Source of the DNA: Pleurodeles waltl
Taxonomy: Eukaryota; Chordata; Amphibia; Caudata; Salamandridae
Direction of reading: 5' to 3'
Assembly (NCBI RefSeq): GCF_031143425.1
Contig: NC_090439.1
Location: 642,693,465-642,757,464, forward strand
DNA: 64,000 bases
In this document: positions 35,033-45,025 of the stretch, piece after piece
Layout of the letters: each line of letters opens with the position of its first letter
Numbering within the stretch: position 1 is the stretch's first letter
Translations under genes and position numbers: made by a program
The notes under the pieces: generated by a model
Databases searched by the model: none
What the model was told of the DNA's origin: nothing
What the model saw: only the letters and a program-made list of their open reading frames with translations

Positions 35033-36505
35033 TTCTAATCAGTGTTTATTCATATGGCTCACCCATGGAAGGCAGAGGGCATGATCATATCATAATAGAA
35101 TTCTAAGGTCATCCTGGTAAAATTTAGCCATATGTTTTGGCCTTAACCAGACCAGAATTTTACCAATTGCAGGGTGGCCATCTCCAAAATGTTCTTCAAC
35201 TTTAGTTTTCCTGTAACATTAAACTATGAAGAATGTAAATTGCCCATATAAAACGACTGATGAGAGAAAATATAAGCATATTTATGTGCCCCTGTGGATT
35301 TAATTTTTTACTGCGATCTAGGAAGTAGGCCTGAAGGTGGGCCACCATCCATTTTCGAAGGTATTTAGAGATGTTGGCCATACTTGAAGCATTTTTAGTG
35401 ACTTGCATGCTAGTTTTATAGTTGTTAAATCATAAGCTAAGGTAATAAAATATGAAAATGCATTAGGTTTCAGTCTGATGGCGTTTTAATAGACTATCAT
35501 TTACCAATGTTCAGGGGTATAACTTAATTATAATTTATTCAGATGTTTTCACTTAATATCTTGCTCAAATAACTGGTGAGCTTCAGGGGCTGACCCAGAG
35601 ACATGCTTTGTAATGCTACTTTAGTAGCCGCAAAATAAGTGCTGCAGCCCACTAGTGACATTTAACTTACAGGCCATATGTACACATTTGTTACCAAATA
35701 CTAGGGAATTAGGTAAGGTAAATATTCCCATCAGGAGTGTAGCCAATTTAGACACACATTAGGGGTAATGCACTGGGACCTGGTCAGTAGTGTCCCAGTG
35801 CACAGAGTAAAAATAAAACAGCAGCATCAGTCCAGAAAAAATGGGGGTGACCATACAAAAAGAGGGATTTTCTTACAGTCTGTAAAACATCATTCTCCAT
35901 ATTATGGACAAAGGACAGATTTCATTATTAAAACTTTTATCTGTTTACACCCTTGTTAACAGTATCTTAGTGGTACACATAAGGTGGCAAGGGTGTTGTA
36001 GCTAGCTGACAATTGGCTTATATCTTGTGTTTCAGATCAATGGGCCAAAGCAAAAATTCGAGAGGAATTCTCAACTACTCGCCAAACGACCTGCAGGGAC
36101 CAAGAGGGTTCTTGCTTCTCCCTATAACTTACTCAACCCTTTGCTAAATTACTCCAATACAGTGATTTATCAATTATGCAGATTATAACCCCACTAACAG
36201 GCAATCTGAATATTGGCCATGATAGCATAGACTGCATTCAGTAGTGAATTCATTAAGATTGATTAAGCCTCAACACAAAGTCAACTAAGATTCTAATTAC
36301 AAGATCAGACTATACCATAAGGAAAATCAGAGAAAACAATGTTATCACCACAGGAGGCAGTACAGCTACTCCAACTGAAGAAAATGCTAAAGGGAAAAAA
36401 CTCAAACATAGCAGCCTCTCAGAAGCATTTCAAGCTACTTCATAGAGTTCACCTATTTCTAGGTGACCCACTGAGAGAAAAAGTCTTACAAACTATTCCT
36501 GGAGT
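35033..36505. other. No gene; repeat fragment at 35,570-35,830
   Basis: I recognise no coding sequence. About 35,570-35,830 (TTCAGGGGCTGACCCAGAG ... GTCCCAGTGCACAGAG) resembles the distal part of a dispersed newt LTR-like repeat, possibly related to that at 61.2-63.0 kb. The remainder is unassigned. Confidence 0.4.
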
Positions 36506-36510
36506 TGTAG

Positions 36511-36705
36511 TGTTGGTGGCTTGGACAAACAGACCTCGCCCAACACTGATTATTTCTCCTTGCTCCGCCTTCACAGTTGGGCTTTTTATAAATTTTTATT
36601 TACATGGTGCCCGGCCATAGCAGAACCCAGATGCTCTCAGGTGGTTCTTCATGAATCTCCTCTGACAAAGAACAGGAATGGTATATTCCCAAACTGTACA
36701 TTATA
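36511..36705 (-). repeat. Gypsy 3' LTR, about 195 bp
   Basis: TGTTGGTGGCTTGGACAAAC at the left matches TGTTGGTGGCTCAGACAAAC of the 5' LTR at 55,658. Shared blocks continue through CACTGATTATTTCTCC-like and AACAGGAATGG-like text. Immediately to the right is the pyrimidine run TTCCCCCCTTTCTTTC (36,706-36,721), the polypurine tract on -, which confirms orientation. Confidence 0.7.
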
Positions 36706-36999
36706 TTCCCCCCTTTCTTTCAGAAAACAAAACTCATCCAGGCAGACATGCACATAAAACACAGGGACAAATAAACATTAGGGGACAAACAAAAAATGTA
36801 TGAATACAATATGGACATGGAGCCTTCTCAGATCGAGCAGGAAGACCTCCACTACTTCAACAGTGGTCATTGTTTCTTTGACTGTGACCACCCAGGGGTC
36901 GGATTCAAACGGGGGCTGGAAATTTACATCGGGTGGCCATCTCCCACAAGCATCAATTTTCTCGGTTAAATGTCACAATGCTTGGCTTGCCTCCGCCGG

Positions 37000-37900
37000 C
37001 TGGCATATTTTTTTTGGCACCAATTTCGGTCCATTGAGAGGTTGAAGATAGGAAGTGGAGCAGTCCATGTTGGGTGATGGGGAATGGTTTAAATGAGGCA
37101 CACTGGCTGGATGATACTACAGTGGTGGTATGAGACGTTACTCTATTCCCTTACAAAGGTAAATATGCCACTTTGTATGTTATTTCTGCCTGCCTCAGCT
37201 ATCCAGATAACTTTCATATGGCTCTCATAAACCACTCCTTTTCCTCACTGGCTTGGCATCAACAAGGTGTGATGCATCAGTGCTCTGTATACAGGACAAA
37301 AGATATTCGGTCCATTCTTGCCCATTAAATGGGGGTCCATTGTTGGAACTCAATTAATGTATAAGCCTGTGGGTCACCATGATTTTTTCCACTTTTGGTA
37401 TTACTTCGGCAGATGCCGTGGACGTCACTATTTCTACCTCAGAGTGCTTGAGAAATCATCAGAGACTATTAGCATCTGCTTGCCATCAGAAAGACTGACA
37501 AAATCAGCACTGACCTGCTCTCGCAGAGTGTCAGGGTTATCCTCAGTTATGACTGGGGCTTGAGGGTCAGGAATCACAGTAGTTTGGCACCCACACAGGC
37601 TTCACCACTCGTTCTACAAGCAGGTTGAGCCCCTGGAACAAAACTTTGCTGTGCAGTTGGCCTTTGGCTTTTACAACCATGGGAGCTGTACGCCAGCTGT
37701 ATTGCTCAATGTCTCTGGCTAACTGGCAGAACCTGTCTTGTGGCCCTTATGAGGTATCCTTCCGCTGTTACTGTCAATTTATGGTGTACATGGTGGAAGG
37801 ATTGTGAAGTAAGTTGTGCTACTTCAGTTCAATGAGCAGAGTGGATTGACAGGTTACGAGTTGCTTGCCTGAACAGCTGTAAGGGCTAGTTGAATTCAGT
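37000..37900 (-). pseudogene. Gypsy integrase relic
   Basis: On - the text includes VSADFVSLSDGKQMLIVSDD near 37,430-37,510, matching the start of a Ty3/gypsy integrase catalytic core with its first Asp, followed by YTLIEFQQWTPI-like text near 37,320 where the second Asp region is expected. Frames are interrupted many times. It lies between RNase H and the 3' LTR, as expected for this group. Confidence 0.55.
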
Positions 37901-37955
37901 TGTTTGATTGGGTGTCTTCTGCGGTGTCACACATAGCCATAGGAAGTGGTATTTC

Positions 37956-38739
37956 TCACTCAAACACCAATTTCACATATTCTTTGGTTTCTGGGGCTGA
38001 AGCTTCTTCAGAGGTTGCCGGCCAAGCATGTCGAGAGAGAAAATCAGCTGGATACCGTGACCCCGGATGATACTCAATGGTGAACTGATATTCTTGAAGT
38101 TGCAATATCCTTTTTTTCAATTCTGGGTGTGTCTTAGAAGCAGACCCTCTGAAGAGTGGGATAAGTGGCTTATGATCCCCATGAACTGTGAACAAGTGGC
38201 TGTGCAAATAGAAAATGTGAAAATGTCAGCATCCCCAGTGGACAGCAATAGATTCTTTTTCAATCTGGGATTATCTTTGCTTGGTTGGGTTAGATCTCTG
38301 CTTCTGTAGGCTACAGGGGCCCAGTCTACACAGTTTTGGCATTGTACTGACGACCTTCAAGGCCAGTGGGACTGGCATCTACAGCTAGCTCCAACTCCTT
38401 CCGGTGGTCAAAGTATGCCAGTGTTGTCTCAGAAGAGAGTGCTGTTTTGTGCTCTGAAATGCCAGGCCCTGCACTCTACTCCACACCCAGGGTGTGGACA
38501 CTTTCACAAGTTCACATAGAGGCATGGCGAGGTCAGCCAGGTTCTAGATGAACCAGCCACATCATGTGACTTTTCCGAGAAACTCTGAACCACAGATACA
38601 GATGTCATTGCAGGGGCTTTTTGAATGTCCCTTACTTTTCCGGCGTCAGGTTCTACTGCTTGTGTAGAACAATGATATTTAAAAAAACGGAAGCTTTGTC
38701 TGAGGAATTAACATTTCTCTTGGTGTAAGGCCAATTTTT
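37956..38739 (-). pseudogene. Gypsy RNase H and RT thumb relic
   Basis: The clearest block (37,956-38,207) reads LFTVHGDHKPLIPLFRG ... LQEYQFTIEYHPGSRYPADFLSRH, the end of a Ty3/gypsy RNase H; the usual Thr before the catalytic Asp has become Gly. Upstream on -, KELELAVDASPTGLEG (about 38,400-38,360) marks the RNase H start, and a GKVRDIQKAP-like block (about 38,640) is the RT thumb. A MITE begins at 38,740 within RT. Confidence 0.7.
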
Positions 38740-39334
38740 GGCCCTCATTCCGACCCTGGCGGTTTCAAACCGCCAGGGTGGAGGGCAGAGGAAGCACCGC
38801 CAACAGGCTGGCGGTGCTTCCCGGGCCATTCTGACCGCGGCGGTAAAGCCGCGGTCAGAAAAGGGGAACCGGCGGTTTCCTGCCGGTTTTCCCATGGCCC
38901 AGGGAATCCTCCATGGCGGCGCTGCTTGCAGCGCCGCCATGGGGATTCCGACCCCCTTCCCGCCAGCCTGTTCCTGGCGGTTTACACCGCCAGGAAGAGG
39001 CTGGCGGGAACGGGTGTCGTGGGGCCCCTGGGGGCCCCTGCACTGCCCATACCACTGGCATGGGCAGTGCAGGGGCCCCCTAACAGGTCCCCACAAAGAT
39101 TTTCACTGTCTGCTCAGCAGACAGTGAAAATCGCGTCGGGTGCCACTGCACCCGTCGCACCCCTGCAAATCCGCCGGCTCCATTCGGAGCCGACTTCCTC
39201 TTTGCAGGGGCTTTCCCGCTGGGCCGGCGGGCGATCTTTTGGAGATCACCCGCCGGCCCAGCGGGAAAGTTGAAATGACCCCCGCGGTCATTTGACCGCG
39301 GTGCGGTCTTTGGGCGGTTTCCGGAATGACCCCC
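38740..39334. mobile_element. GC-rich MITE in gypsy RT, 595 bp
   Basis: Ends GGCCCTCATTCCG and, in reverse complement, GGGGGTCATTCCG, flanked by TTT on both sides (38,737-38,739 and 39,335-39,337). The inside is a chain of near-perfect hairpins, for example CTGGCGGTTT/AAACCGCCAG (about 38,755-38,777) and the arms around 39,021-39,080. Gypsy RT resumes on each side. It is similar in style to the MITE at 5,286-5,864 but has different ends. Open frames across it are products of its GC-rich palindromes. Confidence 0.75.
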
Positions 39335-39337
39335 TTT

Positions 39338-40398
39338 GTCTTTTAACTGTTGAAACACAGCTCTTGGCTGACTGCGGTGGCTCCCGAGGGTTAGAGCATC
39401 AAGAAGAATGTCATCACTGACATTTTGTACCCACGGTAGTCCAGCCAGTACCATTTTGCTAATGTTATGGTAATCTTCTGCAGCACTGGAGGTGCGAAGT
39501 GTAAGAGTATTTGAGGGTAACCTGATCTCAAGACCATTTTCAAAAACCACTTAGACCCTGAAAGTTCACCAACAAAGTTGTCTGCTGTGGACGTCATGTG
39601 GTGCTGTCTCATTATAGCGAAATTCTGCACTTTCACAACTACACAGATCCTTCCAGCTCTGGGCTCTTTTTGGTTTTCTAGCTACTGCTATGGAAGAGCC
39701 CAACGGGATGGGTCCACTTACCTTTTCAGTAGTGTCTGATTCTTCTCGATGTTTAAGCTCCCATTCTACTTTGGGGCGCAAGTGAAAGGCAATTCTTCTG
39801 TGATGAAGAGTAATTGGTTATATAGTGCTGTCGATGTGGGGGTGCACTGTCGTCTCCCCGAGGTAACCAATGACAGGGAACAGGGAAGCAAATTCTTGCA
39901 TCAGTGCTTCGATTCCTGTGGAAGGTATGTTAAAAGTAAAATGCACTAGGCTGAGGTCCTCTGCTGCTTGGCAGACCAATAGGAAGCCTGTTCCCTCCTT
40001 GGAGACATAAACCTTTATCCATGTGGTGAGACCATGGTTGCTGATCTTGGCAGGGAAGACTCCCGTCAGTTGTAACAGGGTGGGATTCCCAAATACATAC
40101 AGTTTGACTTTTGTTTGCTTCAGTTTCGGTGGTGTCATATAATCTGGGACAGTACTTTAAAGAGGAGTTTGTTTGATGCTCCTGCATCAATGAGGGCAGT
40201 AATGGGTTGCCCTTGTGGGTGTAGCTGACACTTTGGTGTGGGGCATGTAATTTGTCTACGTGGCTCCACTGTTTGTATGATGTGCATAGATTCAGTTAGC
40301 TCGTCGTCATTCATGCCGCTTTCCTTTTGAGCTTCTTTTGCAGCTTCAAGTGTGTGTACGCTCTTAAGGCTTTTTGGGTTTCTGGGCGGAGTGACCAA
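39338..40398 (-). pseudogene. Gypsy protease and reverse transcriptase relic
   Basis: Protease text (40,135-40,398) contains QPITALIDAGASNKLLF, with the Asp-Thr-Gly site now DAG. RT follows: a fingers region (about 39,800-40,130), a segment around 39,566-39,781 and the palm with WVQNVSDDILLDALT (about 39,385-39,425), where SDD stands for the usual FxDD/YxDD catalytic pair. Frameshifts separate the blocks. Confidence 0.65.
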
Positions 40399-41421
40399 CC
40401 TTTGTTAAATCATTCAATTTGCTACTGGTGGAGCATTTCTTTCCTGCAGCTGGGCACTCCTGCATGGGGGAGTGGTCCTCCACACCACCTGCAGGGTCAG
40501 TTGCTTTATTATGGCTTGCTATTGTCTTGTTTGTCATTGCGAGGGTTACTGCTGACTAGATTAACAGATTCAGCCTTAGTATGTCCCTGCATCACAGCTT
40601 CCATAAGGGATGCTTTTGCCTTCAGTAGCTCCCTAGAACATCCCAGGGTAAGATGGGGGCATGTTTAGAACTTGCAGGATTTGTTACCTGAGTTTGGCTG
40701 ATGCGCATCTTTATTTCATCCTATTCATGCGCATTCTTATTTCATCCTGTTCATCTGGCAGAGTGCAGGTACTGGCTAGTTCCTTGAAGCGAGTGTAGAA
40801 CATACCTTCAGATACGTCTTGGTATTAGTATGCTTACCGAAGGATGAACTGCTCATAATCTGAATTGGCAAGAGGCTCGAAAGTAGTGGTGAGCGCATTT
40901 TTCAGTGTCTCATAAGTGTGTGACAGCTCAGTATCGGACATTTTTGGGCATCTTGTGAATTTCTGCACCTTCTAGATGGAGAAACTGTGGTCATTTTCTG
41001 TTGTCTTCCACAGCAAAAGCAGGGAAGGAGGTATCTAACTGCTCAACTCACATCTTACATAGTGCTGCTTGCGTAGGCGGGGGTCCTGTGAGTGAAATGG
41101 GTTCGATAGGTGGGATCGACGCCTTGTTGGATGTACGGAGAAGGTGGTGCTTCTAGGCTGTATGGGTGCAGAATGAATGGGGTCTCATGATGTTCATGTG
41201 TGCCCAAACAAGTATGTGGGCTGAGATATTGCTCAGTGCTGCAGTCCAGGGTGAGCGCTGAAACTGTACCTGTGGCCATGTGTGCCAGGTGGTTGCAGGT
41301 TTCCTTCTACAGTTGTCCGGTGCAGGGACCTGTGCAGTCAAAGGTTTCTCACTGTAGTGGGCTGTTGAGTCTTTCTTAACTTGTTGTATAAGGTGATGCC
41401 TTTGGCATTGGAGGGTGGGTG
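40399..41421 (-). pseudogene. Gypsy gag relic with zinc finger
   Basis: On - near 40,430-40,480 the text ECPAAGKKCSTSSKLN matches the cysteine-rich nucleocapsid finger of gypsy Gag (later ligands lost). The upstream portion (40,700-41,421) is broken, with Pro-rich text (EAPPSPYIQQG, about 41,120). The gag start lies on the far side of ERV-C at 55,315-55,657. Confidence 0.5.
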
Positions 41422-41425
41422 GTGT
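41422..41425. other. ERV-C target-site duplication, left copy
   Basis: GTGT directly before the LTR start TGATAG. The matching copy is at 55,311-55,314. Four base pairs is typical of class I retroviruses. Confidence 0.85.
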
Positions 41426-43060
41426 TGATAGAGCGGTCCGTACTAATAATTTTACCTGTTTCGGACGCTCTTTAGGTCGATGAATCTTTTGGCTTAGTGG
41501 GAACTCTCTGTACTCTTAATCGATCAATTTCATCAAATCAAAAATCAATAACGAACATAAGCAATACCTTGATCAACATAACACTTAACAATTAATCCAG
41601 AATACATTTCGGCGAACCCTGACCTTTCAGTCAGGAATAACCACACCAGTTTATTCAAAGTTAGTGAATTTATTTCCCTATATTAACAAAGCTAGCACAA
41701 TATAAATGTGTCTCAACACCAACTGATAAACATATATGAACATTAATAGCTGTCCATAACGGCGGAACAAGTGCAATCTATGTAGCATTTGAATCACAAG
41801 GCATTCGATAATAGCAATGCAAATCACTAAAACTATAATCTGTAATGAACTAATTGCATACATTTAGTCAGCATAACAAGATCTCAAATTGCATCGTGCG
41901 ACATATGGAATCCTCGTCTAACCTCAAATTAGCATCAGCATGTGGGACTTCATGCAAAAACAATTTAGCAACATTAATTTAGAAAAACTCCTAACTAGGG
42001 CTCTTATCAAAATCAGCAGTTGGTTACCTAAAAGAAACACAATGCAATTGTACAATTTCCTTTCATATTTACCAATTACGATCAGCATACAAGGAAGTCT
42101 TCGTCTCACAGGTACCGTTTCTCGATCAGCATGGGTACCGTTTCGATCAGCATAGGACGGGGGCAAAGGGGCAGGGGTGGACGGGGCAATTGCCTCACGG
42201 CGGCAAGGTAAACTACTACTTCATGCAAAGGGACAAATCAAAGTTAAAGTCTCTAGGGCCAGAATCATTAAAGTCTCTTTGTCTCGATTAGAGAAAGCAT
42301 CAAAGTCTCTCTAAATGGCGTCGCAGCAAAGTGGGCCATAATAGCTACGAAGTCTACAAAATGGCGGGATGTCCAATAATGGAGAGCGCAATGGCAATCA
42401 TAGCGCGTAATGGCTGTAATGGCTACCTTCTTCTCGTGCACCTGGTTTTTATAGACAACAGTTCAAATCCAGTAGGGTCTTCCATTGGAGGGTTCATAGG
42501 TTAGCTTCAAATTGTCCAATCAAAAACGACAGTTCTCAAGCTTTTACTTAAGCATACATTATCCTTGGAGATTGGTACGCAAGATGCAACATTGTCTACC
42601 AATTAGCTCACTTTCAGAGCCTCCATTGTCCGCACCTGCAAATCGACCTTGGAATAAAGAGAAAATATGCCAGGCTGGCACGAAACCTTAAGATAAGCAT
42701 GTGAACAGTCTCAGTGGAAAAGTACAGCTTCAAGCAAAAATACACGTTTAATAGCACATTGGAAAAATACGAGCATCTAAACCGTGAGACCAGGCCACTA
42801 GGCCGAAGCCTGCACTAAAGTCATGCTAAGCTAGAACATTTCAAACAAGCAAATCGTAGCACACGTTTATGATTATGTCGGATTAGTGCAATTCTAATAC
42901 ACCACGTTATATAAAGCACGCGTATAAATGTTGGCAAACTACTCTGAAGGCACATTTTGTCCCCGTACAATCTTTATTAGTTCGGTTAAAGTCACACATG
43001 ATTATTTCTCACTGCGTTTACGCGTTAATAAATGTAAAACCTTCATTTTCTGCTCCATCA
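41426..43060 (-). repeat. ERV-C 3' LTR, 1,635 bp
   Basis: Starts TGATAGAGC and ends CCATCA on +, and pairs with 53,676-55,310. It differs from the 5' LTR at 13 sites, nine of them in the outer part of U3 (42,522-43,056). The U3 end adjoins the polypurine tract at 43,061. Confidence 0.95.
41650..41674 (-). terminator. ERV-C polyadenylation signals
   Basis: Two AATAAA hexamers on - (41,650-41,655 and 41,669-41,674) lie about 225-250 bp before the U5 end. An AATAAA at the same place is found in the solo LTR and in ERV-A. With the TATA box about 780 bp upstream, R would be unusually long. Confidence 0.6.
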
Positions 43061-43071
43061 ATCCCTCCTCT
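43061..43071 (-). promoter_or_regulatory. ERV-C polypurine tract
   Basis: AGAGGAGGGAT on -, directly next to the 3' LTR. It is the expected primer for plus-strand DNA synthesis. ERV-B has a shorter purine stretch at the same position (about 25,200-25,207). Confidence 0.8.
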
Positions 43072-43119
43072 GATGACTACTTGTCATCACACCAAATCAT
43101 GCCCACAAATTTTATTCCA

Positions 43120-44751
43120 TTAAAATTCTGTCAGTTCTCTTTTCCTTTTAATTCCCCTAGTTTGCGCTTTGTATTCTTCTGCCATTCTTTTCATAATTTT
43201 CTCTTCTTTTCTTCTCTTAATTCTTTCCATAATCATTATTATTCCCCTTTTTATTCCCCAAATTCCAAATATACAAATTATAACTATCAAAATTCCCTCT
43301 ATTATTTTTAGCAGTATCCCATTCCAAATTCCCCCAATCCAATGTCCCACTGAAGCAAGTCCTTTTCCAACCTTCTCCCACACTCCTGGTTCTTTCAGTT
43401 CCTTCAAATCTGCACTTTCTTTTGTTAGATTAGCAAGCATAGTTTTAATTTTCACACTATTGTCTGGAATATAAGTTCCACAGTGTCGTGCACCAAGCAT
43501 TTTGCAAACGCCTCCATCCTTTGCTAAAAGAATGTCTAAAGCAAGCCTATTTTGAAGAGTCATAGCTCTTTCCGCTGCAAGTTCAGCATCTATCAGGATT
43601 ATAGCACCTGAAAACTTCGTCAACATGTTATCCACTATAGTAGACAACTTTCTTATTTTGATGGAATTCAACACGACTCCCAACGAAGGAATCATGGCTC
43701 CAAATATATCTCCTACCACAGCAGCTGCGGTCTCTCTTTTCTGGATACGATGGGATCCAGATGTCTTTTGAATCATCGATAGGTCATCCAGCTGATAAAC
43801 CTTTGGGAACACTATACCCAAATAACATCTCCCCCACCATCCCTTTGGAAGACGATAATAGGCATTATACCCACAAATGTAATATACACCTGGAATGACA
43901 GGGTCAAGTCCGTTCATCATGAATGTCCATTTGGCCTTAAAGATAAACGTATGTTTACACTCACTTGCTCCTACAAAAATATTGTCATAATAGGATTCAC
44001 CTCGATATATACAAAATTTCCCTACATGCCAAGCATCTAAAGCTATTTTCCCTTGTGTCTTTATTGCGGCAAAATCATAATTATCTACTGAAGTCCTCTT
44101 ATGTAGCTCTTTTTCTAATTTCGCCTTCATTTGTGCCCTTCTATCATCTGTGCGATCTAAAAAACTTATTTCTACTGCAGAGAGCGAGCAGGTAAGATTT
44201 TCCCTATGAGCGTGAGCCGTTTCAAAAGGTTGCATTGGCTCGAAAAATTCCCTCATTATTTTAGCATCCCAATCTTTAGCAATCTGGCTTAGCTGCGCTA
44301 TTATAGGAACATAAGCAAAGGTAACATCATAATTTGAGTAAAAATACTGTATGTTAGTTTGACCATAAAACCTAGACATTACTATACTACACGTAATCCC
44401 GTATGTAAGTGGCATGTGGTGATAAGTCACCCCTTCCTTTACTGATGTCGGTATCTGTGTACACACGTAACAATCTTTCGCATCCATAGTCTCAACATAT
44501 TCTGTTAGCAAGCGATAGAAAACGTTATACGAAAGCTCTTTCTTATCATGCAAGAGTCTCTCATCTAATGCTAGTCTTTTCAATGCCGTTAGTTCGGTGA
44601 CAGTAACAGGAGCAAAAGTAGAAGCCTCAATATTCTCATTCTCACCCTTTCCATGCATTCCAAGCACAATTGCCATTATTATTAGTACACATGTAATTAC
44701 CAAGCCTATACACACATATTTACAATATTTCTTTCTATTAATTTGCATCAT
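43120..44751 (-). CDS. env: ERV-C envelope glycoprotein (Env), 543 aa
   Basis: Intact frame. Residues 10-31 form a hydrophobic signal or signal-anchor segment. The surface subunit has a CXXC motif (CYVC, 94-97) and few N-glycosylation sites (N185; another, N441, lies in the transmembrane subunit). A furin-type site RIQKR (335-339) precedes a hydrophobic fusion-peptide-like segment (341-358). Helical regions follow, then an immunosuppressive-like segment (400-415), Cys416-X7-Cys424, a membrane anchor (about 479-500) and a 43-residue basic tail. The layout is gamma-type. Unusually, Gly425 follows Cys424 where the ERV-B relic has a second Cys. Env would mediate receptor binding and fusion. It starts 275 bp after pol and is presumably made from a spliced RNA. 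No close named relative is recognised. Confidence 0.9.
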   Translation of the reverse strand: MMQINRKKYCKYVCIGLVITCVLIIMAIVLGMHGKGENENIEASTFAPVTVTELTALKRLALDERLLHDKKELSYNVFYRLLTEYVETMDAKDCYVCTQIPTSVKEGVTYHHMPLTYGITCSIVMSRFYGQTNIQYFYSNYDVTFAYVPIIAQLSQIAKDWDAKIMREFFEPMQPFETAHAHRENLTCSLSAVEISFLDRTDDRRAQMKAKLEKELHKRTSVDNYDFAAIKTQGKIALDAWHVGKFCIYRGESYYDNIFVGASECKHTFIFKAKWTFMMNGLDPVIPGVYYICGYNAYYRLPKGWWGRCYLGIVFPKVYQLDDLSMIQKTSGSHRIQKRETAAAVVGDIFGAMIPSLGVVLNSIKIRKLSTIVDNMLTKFSGAIILIDAELAAERAMTLQNRLALDILLAKDGGVCKMLGARHCGTYIPDNSVKIKTMLANLTKESADLKELKEPGVWEKVGKGLASVGHWIGGIWNGILLKIIEGILIVIICIFGIWGIKRGIIMIMERIKRRKEEKIMKRMAEEYKAQTRGIKRKRELTEF

Positions 44752-45025
44752 GATCTATATAGAATCAGAGAGCTGGAAGCACCTATAAAATAAAATTATT
44801 TAGCAATTCAATTACAAAGCTGAGCGAGCGCAATGTTCACACCGTCTTCTTCAAAAAGGCCAGTCACTGATCGGTTAGCAGCTTTTGTCTCAATTCGGCA
44901 ATAGTTGGCAATCAGGTTTTCAAAAGTCTTATCAGGTTAGCAAATGTCTCATCCGGTTTAGCAATGTCTCAGCTGGTTGTTTGTTTCACGTTAGATTGTA
45001 GCAAGCAATATCATTTATTACCCTT

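Noticed and set aside
38653..39291. Several 60-150 codon Pro/Gly/Arg-rich frames on both strands
   Set aside because: They lie in the GC-rich palindromic MITE at 38,740-39,334 and have no domain.
41678..41863. 61-codon hydrophobic frame on - in the ERV-C LTRs (also 53,928-54,113)
   Set aside because: It lies in R/U5, is duplicated only because the LTR is duplicated, and is not recognisable in the ERV-A or solo LTR. A chance frame is more likely than a small membrane protein.
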